This document shows, piece after piece, positions 15,507 through 23,759 of a DNA stretch of 57,984 nt (position 1 is the first letter of the stretch; every line of letters begins with the position of its first letter). Origin of the DNA: a virus; IMG/VR virus record IMGVR_UViG_3300027792_000211, positions 1-57,984 of that record; one strand, written 5' to 3'. A model generated the notes under the pieces. That model saw nothing but the letters and a program-made list of their open reading frames with translations. It ran no database searches and was not told the DNA's origin. A program made the translations under genes and the position numbers.

Positions 15507-15703
15507 ATGAAAAACAATGGCAAAAACAAGAAAGAAATCACACAATTTTAGGAATAACATCATTATTAATTAGCTTAGGATTAGGGATTGGATGTTTATC
15601 TATGAACAAGGTTGTATTTATAGCTTTTTTAATTAGCTGTAGTATATCTTTAATCATAGCTGTTACGGAGGGAGAATCATGTTACCCAGAGAATATCAAG
15701 TAG
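15503..15703 (+). CDS. Small two-span membrane protein (66 aa)
   Basis: After a polar start (NEKQWQKQERNH) come two hydrophobic helices (ILGITSLLISLGLGIGCLSM and VVFIAFLISCSISLIIAV) and a short tail. The 3' end overlaps the helicase start by 25 bases, where the helicase ribosome site GGAGGGAGAATC lies. The role is unknown; antiholin-like or host-membrane functions are possible but unsupported. Confidence 0.5.
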   Translation: MNEKQWQKQERNHTILGITSLLISLGLGIGCLSMNKVVFIAFLISCSISLIIAVTEGESCYPENIK

Positions 15704-18084
15704 ATTGTTTAAACATAATAAAATCAAAACCCCATGGCAAATATTTAATTGTCATGGGGACAGGATTGGGAAAAAGTTTTACTTTTTCCCGAATCTCGTT
15801 TAAAAAACATATGTTAATTTTATCCCATCGGGAAGAATTAGTAAACCAACCCCGTAAATATTTTGATTGTACTTATGGGGTTGAAATGGGGAAATACACA
15901 AGCAATGGGGAAAAGGTAATTTCCGCGTGCGTTCCAAGTTTAATCAAGAGGTTAGAGAAATTTCCCAGGGATTACTTTGATGTAATAATAACAGATGAAT
16001 GTTTTCCAAGTGGAACAATAATTGATAATAAATCTATTGAAAACATTCACTGTGATGATATAATAACATCATACAATCATATGACAAATGAAATTGAATA
16101 TAAAAAAGTAATTAATATTTTTAAATCAATACCTAAATCAATTGTGATTGTAAAATTAAATAATAAGGAGATAATTTGTACTGGTAATCATCCCATTTAT
16201 ACTAAAAAAGGATATAAACCAGCTATAAATTTAAATGAAAATGATGAAGTGTTTTATATGTCAGCAAGAAATAATAAATCCAACTCGATCACAAAAAGAA
16301 ACATGGTACAGAACAAAACATCAACGAATGTATTGTTCAAAAGAATGTTCAAAAGAATATTGCAAAAAAATAAGTTCAGAAACAATGACAAAAACCAACA
16401 AAAAATATGCATCAGAAAGAATGAAAAAAAACAACCCAATGAAAAATTTAGAATCACGACAAAAAATGTCAAAAAGATTAAAAGAAATTGGGCATTGTCC
16501 AAAAATAAGATGTGGAAATGGTGCAGGTTTAACAGTTCCACAACAAAATTTATTAATAGCCTTAAAAAACTTAGAACCATATGCCGAATACCCATTAATA
16601 ACAAATATGAAAAGAAATTCAGGGTACCCACAACATTACAAAATAGACATAGCAATAATAAATTATATGATTGCAATAGAAATAGACGGGTCGTCTCATT
16701 CTGCAATGATAAGAAAAGAACAAGACAAGAAAAAAGAAGATTTTTTAAATGGATTAGGGTGGAAAGTGTTAAGATTCAAAAACAAACAAGTGATGGAACA
16801 TTTGGAGGATTGTGTAAAGACGGTTATGTCTACAATTTAGAAATAGAAGATAATAATAATTATTTTGTAAATAATGTTTTAGTACATAATTGCCACCACA
16901 GCCCCTGCGCGTCATATCAAAAGATTTACGAATACTTTCAATATGATTATCATTTTGGCCTAACAGCAACGCCCAACCGGTCCGACAACGTGAGATTAAA
17001 TAATATCTTTGATGAAATAATATTTAATAGAGATCTAAAATGGGGTATCCAAAATAAATATCTATCTGATATTTATGCCATGAGGTTTTACATGGATTAT
17101 GATTTATCCAGGGTAAAAACATCGAATGGAGATTATCAAATAAACCAATTAGAAAAGGCCGTGAATACCACGGAGAACGCCGCGGCAATCGCAGAAATAT
17201 ATAATAAACATGCGATGGGATCCACTCTTATTTTTGGGGTTTCGGTGGCCCACTGTGAAGAAATCGCAAAACAAATAAAAAATAGTGTAATAATTACAGC
17301 TAAAACAAAAAATAGATCCGAAATCATAGACAAATTCACTTCAGGGGAAATTAAATGCCTGGTCAATTGTCAAATTTTCACAGAGGGAACCGATATTCCA
17401 AGGGTTAACACATTAATCATAGCTAGACCCACAAAAAACATCAGTCTTTATACTCAAATGGTTGGCCGGGGACTTCGTCTATATCCCGGTAAAGAAAATT
17501 TACGTTTAATAGATTGTTGTGGGGTATCAGGACTAAATTTGTGTATGGCACCCTCATTATTGGGTTGTGAAATGTACGACCTCGGTAATAAAAAAACCCC
17601 TGGGCGTGATGAATTAATTGAGGGTGATTTGTTTGATCTTCCAGAAAAAATCAAAGAAGCTGAGAACACCCCCGATTATTGGAAAATCAATTATAAAATA
17701 GTTGATTTGTGGGCTAAAGGTCAAGGATACAACACCCACAATATAAATTTTAGAAAATTATCAAATGGTGATTTGACTCTTGAATTACCGAATATAGAGT
17801 TTACAATAAATGCCCCGGATGAATTAGGTCAAACCTGGTATCATGGTAAAAAATTACCTATGCAACAAGTTTTAGACTATTGTTATACATATCTTTTAAG
17901 TAAACAGCAAGAAGCAACGGCGTTATGGGATTTGTCTATTTGTAAAAAATGGGGTAAACATCCCATAACCCAAAAACAAAAAAATATTATTAAACGGTTT
18001 TTACCAAATTATGATTTAAATATGACTAGTCTTGAAGCTAGTCAGATAATCACTAAATTATTAGGAAGGAAAAAAAAGAAATGA
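15679..18084 (+). CDS. SF2 DEAD/DEAH-type DNA helicase interrupted by an intein
   Basis: The 801-residue precursor starts MLPREYQVDCLNI after GGAGGGAGAATC. Motif I is VMGTGLGKSFTF (about 25-36), motif II is ITDE-CHHS split exactly after Glu by the intein, motif III is FGLTATPNRSD and motif VI is QMVGRGLRLYPGK. Removing the intein (residues 108-404) leaves a 504-residue helicase of the SSL2/RAD25-like phage type with an intact DECH box. It should act in replication, recombination or repair. The insertion into the ATPase motif is the usual kind of site for inteins. It overlaps the following XRE-type gene by ATGA. Confidence 0.9.
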   Translation: MLPREYQVDCLNIIKSKPHGKYLIVMGTGLGKSFTFSRISFKKHMLILSHREELVNQPRKYFDCTYGVEMGKYTSNGEKVISACVPSLIKRLEKFPRDYFDVIITDECFPSGTIIDNKSIENIHCDDIITSYNHMTNEIEYKKVINIFKSIPKSIVIVKLNNKEIICTGNHPIYTKKGYKPAINLNENDEVFYMSARNNKSNSITKRNMVQNKTSTNVLFKRMFKRILQKNKFRNNDKNQQKICIRKNEKKQPNEKFRITTKNVKKIKRNWALSKNKMWKWCRFNSSTTKFINSLKKLRTICRIPINNKYEKKFRVPTTLQNRHSNNKLYDCNRNRRVVSFCNDKKRTRQEKRRFFKWIRVESVKIQKQTSDGTFGGLCKDGYVYNLEIEDNNNYFVNNVLVHNCHHSPCASYQKIYEYFQYDYHFGLTATPNRSDNVRLNNIFDEIIFNRDLKWGIQNKYLSDIYAMRFYMDYDLSRVKTSNGDYQINQLEKAVNTTENAAAIAEIYNKHAMGSTLIFGVSVAHCEEIAKQIKNSVIITAKTKNRSEIIDKFTSGEIKCLVNCQIFTEGTDIPRVNTLIIARPTKNISLYTQMVGRGLRLYPGKENLRLIDCCGVSGLNLCMAPSLLGCEMYDLGNKKTPGRDELIEGDLFDLPEKIKEAENTPDYWKINYKIVDLWAKGQGYNTHNINFRKLSNGDLTLELPNIEFTINAPDELGQTWYHGKKLPMQQVLDYCYTYLLSKQQEATALWDLSICKKWGKHPITQKQKNIIKRFLPNYDLNMTSLEASQIITKLLGRKKKK
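16000..16890 (+). mobile_element. Intein in helicase motif II, with an out-of-frame nested endonuclease
   Basis: The 297-residue intein runs from Cys1 (16000-16002; CFPSGTIIDN, block A) to the terminal His-Asn (NVLVHN, 16888-16890), with Cys as the +1 extein residue. Block B is CTGNHPIYT (TxxH) and block F is VYNLEIEDNNNYFVNN. All residues needed for protein splicing are present. Between blocks B and F the helicase frame reads about 190 Lys/Asn/Arg-rich residues without any fold, because this DNA encodes an endonuclease in another frame (16235-16840). The intein frame has no stop across it. Confidence 0.9.
16235..16840 (+). CDS. EDxHD (Vsr-like) homing endonuclease nested out of frame in the intein
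   Basis: The 201-residue ORF lies in the +1 frame relative to the helicase. Visible in order: a Cys4 zinc finger (CFIC at 6-9, CSKEC at 34-38), a NUMOD3-like helix (NNPMKNLESRQKMSKRLKEI), and a Vsr/EDxHD nuclease core (YKIDIAI, then AIEIDGSSHS, then KEQDKKKEDFLNGLGWKVLRF). The EDxHD family is known from phage homing endonucleases, including free-standing ones next to split inteins. A stop codon (TAA, 16232-16234) directly precedes the ATG, and no strong ribosome site is visible. The 5' and 3' ends overlap intein blocks. How it is translated is unclear. Confidence 0.85.
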   Translation: MKMMKCFICQQEIINPTRSQKETWYRTKHQRMYCSKECSKEYCKKISSETMTKTNKKYASERMKKNNPMKNLESRQKMSKRLKEIGHCPKIRCGNGAGLTVPQQNLLIALKNLEPYAEYPLITNMKRNSGYPQHYKIDIAIINYMIAIEIDGSSHSAMIRKEQDKKKEDFLNGLGWKVLRFKNKQVMEHLEDCVKTVMSTI

Positions 18085-18296
18085 TTAAAAATAATTTATT
18101 AAAATACAGAATGTACTATGATATTACTCAAGAAAATTTATCTTATCAATTAAAAATTTCGGTACAATTGATAAGGAAGATTGAAGCTAAACACTATTAT
18201 CCGAAATATCAAATTAGGGCAAAAATATGTAAACGCTTTAATCTATCATACGAACAAATGTTTTATATGGAGGAGGAAAACAATGGTAGACTATAA
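18081..18296 (+). CDS. XRE-family helix-turn-helix protein (71 aa)
   Basis: LLKYRMYYDITQENLSYQL then KISVQLIRKIEAKHYYPKY and AKICKRFNLSYEQMFY is a five-helix Cro/CI-type HTH. It is coupled to the helicase by ATGA. A Cro-like role in the lytic or episomal switch is possible, but no CI partner or operator next to it is evident. It overlaps the ribosome site of the next gene. Confidence 0.75.
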   Translation: MIKNNLLKYRMYYDITQENLSYQLKISVQLIRKIEAKHYYPKYQIRAKICKRFNLSYEQMFYMEEENNGRL

Positions 18297-18480
18297 CATC
18301 GACACAATAGAAACTCAATCATCTTTGATGGCTGAATTTGACCCAATATTTGTTGGGACATTTGAAAAATTAAGGCCCTATTTAATTAGGGGTTTATTAT
18401 ATTTAATATCAGGGTGTATATATATTTTTATAATGTATATAGCATTATTAACGATTGGAGGCTTGATAAATGAAACATGA
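18283..18480 (+). CDS. Small membrane protein (65 aa)
   Basis: I place the start at ATG 18283 after ATGGAGGAGGAAAAC; an upstream frame to 18181 has no ribosome site. The polar N-terminus (DYNIDTIETQSSLMAEFD) is followed by one or two membrane helices (LIRGLLYLISGCIYIFIMYI and ALLTIGGL). No family recognised. Confidence 0.5.
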   Translation: MVDYNIDTIETQSSLMAEFDPIFVGTFEKLRPYLIRGLLYLISGCIYIFIMYIALLTIGGLINET

Positions 18481-18691
18481 CAGTTTTACTATAAACGAAT
18501 TTAAACAACTCTTATCAGAATATGACGGGCGTAAATTTGTTTTTAACAATGAAAAATTTGTAATTTTAAATGAAAAATTGTTTTATGATGATATTCCTAT
18601 TCCCCGCCGGTGCATGTGGTATTCGATGGGAACACAATTTTCAAAAAGAATTGAGGTGGTTTTAAATGAATTATCTAGAAAATCAAATTGA
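18470..18691 (+). CDS. Unknown small protein (73 aa)
   Basis: The ORF overlaps both neighbours. Its start lies in the end of the membrane-protein gene after TTGGAGGCTTGATAA. The protein is mixed, with RKFVFNNEKFVILNEKLFYDD and PRRCMWYSMGTQFSKRIEVV. I do not recognise it. Its 3' end contains the ribosome site of the RecU-like gene. Confidence 0.45.
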   Translation: MKHDSFTINEFKQLLSEYDGRKFVFNNEKFVILNEKLFYDDIPIPRRCMWYSMGTQFSKRIEVVLNELSRKSN

Positions 18692-19064
18692 TAAACTTAT
18701 AACATATATAAACGAAAATGACCTTGGTTTTGGATGGAAAAACCACCCCGAAAGGACGTTTAGAGGTGAATTCAAAAACGGTGAGCCATTTGATTATACA
18801 ATATTTACCAATAAAGGGCGAATAGTTTTTGATGCAAAAGAGACAGACAAAGCAAAATGGGTAATTCTACCCAAGGATAAAAAACAGGGTTTAAACCTGT
18901 TTAAATGTCAAAAGGTGGGTATTGAAGCGTTTTTCTTAATTTACTTCATTACTTCAAAAAAATTAATGAAGCTAGACATTAAAAAATTTTTTGACACCAT
19001 GGCGACAAGAAAATACATAATGCAATCAGATTGCATTGAATTTAATTTAGAGGAGTTGATATAA
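18666..19064 (+). CDS. recU: RecU-like Holliday junction resolvase
   Basis: The 132-residue protein has the compact RecU/PD-(D/E)xK pattern: a substrate-binding start (GWKNHPERTFRGEFKNGEP), then FDYTIFTNKGRIVFDAKET (Asp and the Asp/Glu-x-Lys pair), then LFKCQKVGIEAFFLIYFIT, which matches the Gln-containing helix and strand of RecU. It would cleave four-way junctions arising during replication or before packaging. Phage-encoded RecU proteins of this size are common. The residues fit, but the nuclease acidic set should be confirmed by a profile. Confidence 0.7.
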   Translation: MNYLENQIDKLITYINENDLGFGWKNHPERTFRGEFKNGEPFDYTIFTNKGRIVFDAKETDKAKWVILPKDKKQGLNLFKCQKVGIEAFFLIYFITSKKLMKLDIKKFFDTMATRKYIMQSDCIEFNLEELI

Positions 19065-19065
19065 A

Positions 19066-19224
19066 ATGGAATTACATTCAAAAATAAAAAATGAGTGTAG
19101 CATCCAAGGGTGTACAAAGGAAGCTAAAAATATATGTTCAGTACCCGGATGTAACAATATGGTTTGCAGTGACCACGCGCACGGCTGGGGAAATAAAGTA
19201 AAATGTGAGGAGTGTATAGATTAA
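19066..19224 (+). CDS. Cys-rich zinc protein (52 aa)
   Basis: The start follows GAGGAGTTGATATAAA. Seven Cys and two His are arranged as CSIQGC, CSVPGCNNMVCSDHAHG and CEEC, an arrangement like AN1 or B-box type cross-brace zinc fingers. Such fingers in phages are mostly of unknown role. It lies one base before the next ORF. Confidence 0.55.
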   Translation: MELHSKIKNECSIQGCTKEAKNICSVPGCNNMVCSDHAHGWGNKVKCEECID

Positions 19225-19225
19225 T

Positions 19226-19519
19226 ATGGATGAAGAATTTAAAGAAATTGAAATCCTAGATAGTTTAGGTAATGAATATCACTATTTTAACGTGGAATAT
19301 TTGTGTATTAAGGATAAAATTATATTAGAAGATCAAAAAAGAGTATTACAACATTTTAACCTGGATCATATAATTAAATATTCTATAAAAACATATAAAG
19401 ATAAAGTAAATAACAAAGATTATACACTTGTTGAAGGCGAACGAGAGACAGATGAAGATAAAGAAGGATTTAACGAATTTATACAAAATTATTTTGATAG
19501 TGAGGAAGAAAAACTATGA
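19226..19519 (+). CDS. Unknown acidic protein (97 aa)
   Basis: Near the end of the early plus-strand operon, this protein is acidic (DEEFKEIEILDSLGNEYHYF; GERETDEDKEGFNEFIQNY) and predicted as beta-hairpin plus helix. It is not recognised. The stop overlaps the next start (ATGATAAAAG). Confidence 0.45.
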   Translation: MDEEFKEIEILDSLGNEYHYFNVEYLCIKDKIILEDQKRVLQHFNLDHIIKYSIKTYKDKVNNKDYTLVEGERETDEDKEGFNEFIQNYFDSEEEKL

Positions 19520-19764
19520 TAAAAGCTGAAATTGATTTGTGGGAGGCCGTTAAACTTCTTACTACCGACGACGCTCACGAATTCAAAGAAATAGACATCG
19601 ACAAAGATATAATAAGCGAAAGTTATTTATTAAGTAATGAATTAGGATATTCAATACATATTAGACTTATAAAATCTTCCATAGATGATGCTAAGATTAT
19701 TTATGAAAAAATTGAAGAAATATCTAAGGAAGATTTTAAAAATCAATTATTCAGAGTGCTTTAA
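19516..19764 (+). CDS. Unknown protein (82 aa), last gene of the early block
   Basis: This acidic helical protein (LTTDDAHEFKEIDIDKDIIS; DDAKIIYEKIEEISKEDF) overlaps the previous gene by four bases. Its TAA stop lies in the loop of the large terminator hairpin, and the stop of the convergent tail gene lies in the same loop. Confidence 0.45.
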   Translation: MIKAEIDLWEAVKLLTTDDAHEFKEIDIDKDIISESYLLSNELGYSIHIRLIKSSIDDAKIIYEKIEEISKEDFKNQLFRVL

Positions 19765-19781
19765 AGCACTCTGATTTTTTT
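19751..19781. terminator. Terminator between early and late convergent operons
   Basis: A perfect 24-bp palindrome (TCAGAGTGCTTT and its complement, 19751-19774) is followed by seven T on the plus strand. Both convergent stop codons lie at its centre. The minus strand lacks a good T-run, so it is strongest for the early operon. Confidence 0.9.
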
Positions 19782-21497
19782 GACATCCATATAAGTACCA
19801 TAAGCGTAAACAATCGTATTACCTACAACGGCCGTAACTTGCGCCCATTGTAATGTAACTGTACCACCAACTGGTCCAGTTTTAACCATTAACTGCTCAT
19901 GAATACTTGATGCATATACCCCATCAGTTCCATAATGTTGCTCAATAGTATAATTGGCTTGTACAGCATTAACATATGTTTCATATGTATTTAAAGTTCC
20001 TTGCGCGGTTGGTCCATAACTACATCTCGGTGCCAGTTCCGAGACATCAGTTGAAAAGTCATATCTACATTTAAAATTAGCACCCGCCGGTCCAGATACA
20101 CATATAACAACATTAATGTTATACATTGAATAAGGATCTAAATAAGCAATTATATCATTATCATTCTGTATTACATTTGAATTATTAACTGTTTCATCAG
20201 CTCTTTTTTTAATAATTTGAGGCATATATTCGGTTTCTAAAGTCAAATCTTTCATTGAATTAGAAACGGTAAAATCTGTTAATAAAGAATATGAATTATT
20301 CCCGGATTGACCTAGCATGACATCGCCATCAGTATCCGTTGCAATACTTGTTTCATATTCCAGGGATTTCACCGCTTCACCTTTTTTATATAAAATACCC
20401 CTGAAGGTATCAACATTTTTCTCAAAGTAAAATTCAACTCTTTCATCCTTCAATAAATTATTTGTCAATGCCACGGTCGTAGTAGTAGCTACACCGGCCT
20501 CATTAACTTTTAAACTAAAAGTATTAGATGTAATATATAATTCAGCATAATTATCAGAATCGACATACCAAACCATACTTGTAGTTTCTCCGGCATATTT
20601 ACAAATAAATTCCCACCTGGATATAAAATTGATACAATCTGAATATACTTCTAAATTTGTTGTATAATCGGAACCTACTATTTTCATATATCCTAATTCA
20701 TAACTATAATTTCCCTCGTCTTGATATAATAAATTTAAGGCGTCCCATTGATCAAATGCATAAACCCATCCAGTAGCGGCACCCATGTATTTTTGGAAAG
20801 GATTTGCATAACCCGAATAAATAGGGTCTTGTCTTACCATTTGGATTAAATTCATTAAAATATATTCACCATCCGAATTGACCGCCGATACGGGTGCAAC
20901 ACGAATATAGTCGATGCTATTCCAACCACCAGGCGCCCCAATCGTTGTAAAATCTGATTTTTGAGGCCAAAAGCTATTCCAACCTGTAACTACAGCCCCG
21001 GTATAATTATAGTAATAACAGTTACCGAAATCATCGCCTAATCTAAATTGGATTTCAGGCCATTTTGCAAAATCAGAGACATATAAAACAAAACAAATAC
21101 AATCATCAGTTGTCGAGGTGCTCCCATCGTGAAATTTTGTTAAATCCAAGGTAGATGGTAACGCCCGTGACACACTACAAAAACCCGCGGTGTTATCTAA
21201 TTCCTCAATTTTCAATGCTGATTTACCCATTAATTGGTTTGTTGAATCATCGGCGGTCAAAGTAGTGGCCGCGTCTGCTATAGTCCAATCGGTATAATCA
21301 TCGAAATTTTCTACCAATTTACAATTTCTTTGATAAAAATAGTTCTTATATTTTCTAAATTGAATATCTGAGGATCTATAAAATTCATTATCCGCTAACT
21401 CTACAACCCTTTCGATTTCGTTTAAATTAGTATCATTAATGGCCGGTGCTCCACCATTAACAAATGTTAACTCTGTAAATTTACCCGCTTCTGCCAT
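19761..21497 (-). CDS. Distal tail/fibre protein with carbohydrate-binding-like domains (578 aa)
   Basis: The product begins with a short phage-attachment region (FTELTFVNGGAPAINDTNLN, a common baseplate-fibre start). Then comes a jelly-roll-like segment at about 60-210 (DYTDWTIADAATTLTADDS; RLGDDFGNCYYYN) and a concanavalin/LamG-like segment at about 250-410 (WEFICKYAGETTSMVWYVDS). The last 100 residues are beta-rich. It is the last gene of the late operon and probably binds host surface polysaccharide. No catalytic motif is seen. Confidence 0.6.
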   Translation of the reverse strand: MAEAGKFTELTFVNGGAPAINDTNLNEIERVVELADNEFYRSSDIQFRKYKNYFYQRNCKLVENFDDYTDWTIADAATTLTADDSTNQLMGKSALKIEELDNTAGFCSVSRALPSTLDLTKFHDGSTSTTDDCICFVLYVSDFAKWPEIQFRLGDDFGNCYYYNYTGAVVTGWNSFWPQKSDFTTIGAPGGWNSIDYIRVAPVSAVNSDGEYILMNLIQMVRQDPIYSGYANPFQKYMGAATGWVYAFDQWDALNLLYQDEGNYSYELGYMKIVGSDYTTNLEVYSDCINFISRWEFICKYAGETTSMVWYVDSDNYAELYITSNTFSLKVNEAGVATTTTVALTNNLLKDERVEFYFEKNVDTFRGILYKKGEAVKSLEYETSIATDTDGDVMLGQSGNNSYSLLTDFTVSNSMKDLTLETEYMPQIIKKRADETVNNSNVIQNDNDIIAYLDPYSMYNINVVICVSGPAGANFKCRYDFSTDVSELAPRCSYGPTAQGTLNTYETYVNAVQANYTIEQHYGTDGVYASSIHEQLMVKTGPVGGTVTLQWAQVTAVVGNTIVYAYGTYMDVKKIRVL

Positions 21498-21726
21498 TCT
21501 TTTTCACCTCCGGCGTATCCTTACCTACATTCCATTTAGGTTTATCTTTTTTAACAGGCTTTACATGTTCAATTTTTTTATGAATTACAACCATGTCCAT
21601 ACTAAACACATTTTCTTCAAATTTATAATTTAACTTATCTCTAATTTGATTGACATAATTTACGCAAAATTTTTGATAAGCCTCGTCTTTATCCATTTTT
21701 TCGTCAAATTCCATTTCAAATTTCAA
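21481..21726 (-). CDS. Small tail-region protein (81 aa)
   Basis: A charged helical N-terminus (FEMEFDEKMDKDEAYQKF) is followed by a Lys/Pro-rich tail (IEHVKPVKKDKPKWNVGK). It is located between two tail genes, overlapping the fibre gene by 17 bases. It may be a fibre chaperone or adaptor; no family is recognised. Confidence 0.45.
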   Translation of the reverse strand: MKFEMEFDEKMDKDEAYQKFCVNYVNQIRDKLNYKFEENVFSMDMVVIHKKIEHVKPVKKDKPKWNVGKDTPEVKKNGRSG

Positions 21727-21731
21727 TTGTA

Positions 21732-22229
21732 TTACCCCCTTATAAATTCGTCGGTCCTAGTTACATCAATTTGCTCATCGTCGGTCTTCCCTTCCGGGGT
21801 AGTTAAAACAATTCTAGATAATAATAGTCCTGTATCTTTTCCAACTCCACTATTCCAAGCCTTCGCGGTGGTACCGACAAACCATCCAATTTCTTTTATT
21901 GTCATAACACCAACCGTCGCGGTTGGTTCTGTATCCAACAATACACCCTTACTTTGCACTTTACCCGTCCCAGTTCTTAAAAGAGTAATGATTGGGACCC
22001 GATATAATTCGTTGCCTAATTTAACGTCAGTATTAGTAACGGCCGTGTTGTTGTCTCCAAAAGCTAAATATTTCAATACCATATTAGGATTCGGAAGGTA
22101 TAACGCTTTTATTATTTCATCAAAAGCCGCATTCATTATTCTATTATAAATAATATAATCCTTTGTTATTACTCCGTTTTTTCTTTTTATTATATTAACT
22201 TTCCCAATCCACCCATATTTTTCTATCAT
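21732..22229 (-). CDS. Tail/baseplate protein (165 aa)
   Basis: The sequence contains NAAFDEIIKALYLPNPNMVL, KYLAFGDNNTAVTNTDVKLG, NELYRVPIITLL and IKEIGWFVG. These are typical of small tail-tip proteins (tail-collar or DUF-type) in Firmicute phages with the pattern 'fGtG...t..dt.L..E..R'. It follows the hub-like gene directly and precedes the fibre genes. It is structural by context. Confidence 0.6.
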   Translation of the reverse strand: MIEKYGWIGKVNIIKRKNGVITKDYIIYNRIMNAAFDEIIKALYLPNPNMVLKYLAFGDNNTAVTNTDVKLGNELYRVPIITLLRTGTGKVQSKGVLLDTEPTATVGVMTIKEIGWFVGTTAKAWNSGVGKDTGLLLSRIVLTTPEGKTDDEQIDVTRTDEFIRG

Positions 22230-23759
22230 TTAATCACTCTCCGTAACTGTACTTGTCAGTGTTCCAGGGTATAAATTATTAGCGGGCCATAATGCCGCCC
22301 CTGGGTATAAATCATCAAATGTTTTTATTGTTACATCCCCGTGCCATTCTATTTTTTCACTTTTGGAAATTTGGATCTCGACAACAGCATCGGGGCGAAT
22401 TATCCAATCTTTGCCGGGACTTAGCCAATTGCTAAAATAATTAATCCACCCACTCAAAGGTTTACCGTCAATCATTGTAATTTTTGTTTTTAATAAATTA
22501 CCTACATCAGTAACCGATTTTTCAGTAATTAAATATTGATCACTTATATTCATACTAGGAATATTTACATTTATTAATTGCCCTACTTCCCACTTTATAG
22601 TATATGTTTCAACTTCAATTATATTTGAAATGTGGGCATATCTATCAAGGAGAGCAAGGGCCTTTTCTTGGGCTATAGTAACATCTTCAATATTACTACC
22701 ATCTTCAACATGTGTATAAATCCCGGAACCACCTTCAATGGCTATTCTTGCGGCTATGGCCGCCGCGTCTTGCTCAACTATATCAATGTTAAATTGACCA
22801 ATATATTTTACTACTAAATAAGATCCCGCGGGAATCGTGGGCGTTCCTACCGTTGTATTATCTCTTTGAATCGTATTAGAACCTTTATTCCAATAAAACC
22901 ATAATCCCGAATCTATGCCACCAATGCCAACCTCATGAGGGTCTATCATTTCCCCAGGCAATGGGTTGTCGATATCGGTAGTTATGTATAAAGCCGGTAC
23001 CTGATTAATTGGAAAATTTACAATAAAACTATTATCATTGTCAGGAGTTGGCGTCGCCTTTTCATTTAGTAATAATGTTAAACCATGTACATTTTTTAAT
23101 ACTTGTGTATTTCTATAATCTTCTCTATTGTCACTTACTTTTAAACTATTAGGTATGTAATTACTAGTATGCTCGGTTAACCCTGGCCCTATCTCCGAGG
23201 TCATATCATTTAAATAGAATTTTTTATCAGGTCCTATATGCCATTGCCAATTGATCAACCCTGCTATTTCATTAAATGCATCAGAAGCCTTGACATAGGG
23301 GCAATTTATACTAACATATTGCCCAGGCGTCGCGACTATTGACGTTCCATCATACCATATCCCCTCTATAGCTAAAAAATCATCAATCATATCTTTAAAT
23401 GTATCAGAAATTAATTGTTTTTGATAGGATTGATTTATATAACATCTATTAGTTAGGTAATGCCAATCTACACATGTTATTGATTCACCATAAACCGGGT
23501 GCTCATTGATTTTACGTGTTTTTGGCTCATCTAATTGTCCCCCATAAATTAAAATTCCGTTATGATCCCATAGTTCAATCTTTTGTCCAATTAGAGTAGT
23601 CCAGATAAAGGGGGTAACACCTGGATTCATATCAATTAAGACGAAGCTAAGAACTGAAATTTCCCCCGCCTTACCTTGATTTATATTCAATGACCCGGAT
23701 TTTACTTTTACGCCCACGGGAAGACTTGCACCATTTATTTTTAAGGTAAAAATACTCAT
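22230..23759 (-). CDS. Tail hub/tail-associated protein (509 aa)
   Basis: It starts MSIFTLKINGASLPVGVKV. The N-terminal 110 residues (LIGQKIELWDHNGILIYGGQ; DEPKTRKINEHPVYGES; CVDWHYLTNRCYINQSYQ) match the baseplate-hub/minor-tail (gp27/Dit-Tal-like) pattern that wraps the tail tube end. The C-terminal part is beta-rich and ends with the tail-protein phrase YPGAALWPANNLYPG. It lies immediately after the tape measure gene, as expected. Confidence 0.65.
   Translation of the reverse strand: MSIFTLKINGASLPVGVKVKSGSLNINQGKAGEISVLSFVLIDMNPGVTPFIWTTLIGQKIELWDHNGILIYGGQLDEPKTRKINEHPVYGESITCVDWHYLTNRCYINQSYQKQLISDTFKDMIDDFLAIEGIWYDGTSIVATPGQYVSINCPYVKASDAFNEIAGLINWQWHIGPDKKFYLNDMTSEIGPGLTEHTSNYIPNSLKVSDNREDYRNTQVLKNVHGLTLLLNEKATPTPDNDNSFIVNFPINQVPALYITTDIDNPLPGEMIDPHEVGIGGIDSGLWFYWNKGSNTIQRDNTTVGTPTIPAGSYLVVKYIGQFNIDIVEQDAAAIAARIAIEGGSGIYTHVEDGSNIEDVTIAQEKALALLDRYAHISNIIEVETYTIKWEVGQLINVNIPSMNISDQYLITEKSVTDVGNLLKTKITMIDGKPLSGWINYFSNWLSPGKDWIIRPDAVVEIQISKSEKIEWHGDVTIKTFDDLYPGAALWPANNLYPGTLTSTVTESD

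Noticed and set aside
16254-16706. Minus-strand ORF (150 codons) antisense to the nested endonuclease
   Set aside because: Leu/Phe-rich translation typical of antisense Lys-rich coding DNA; no ribosome site or motifs.
16235-16840. Explaining the nested endonuclease as a frameshift error in a normal intein
   Set aside because: It would need two compensating indels. The endonuclease has a stop directly before its ATG and its own stop inside intein block F, while both frames stay open throughout. Still listed as something to verify by re-sequencing.
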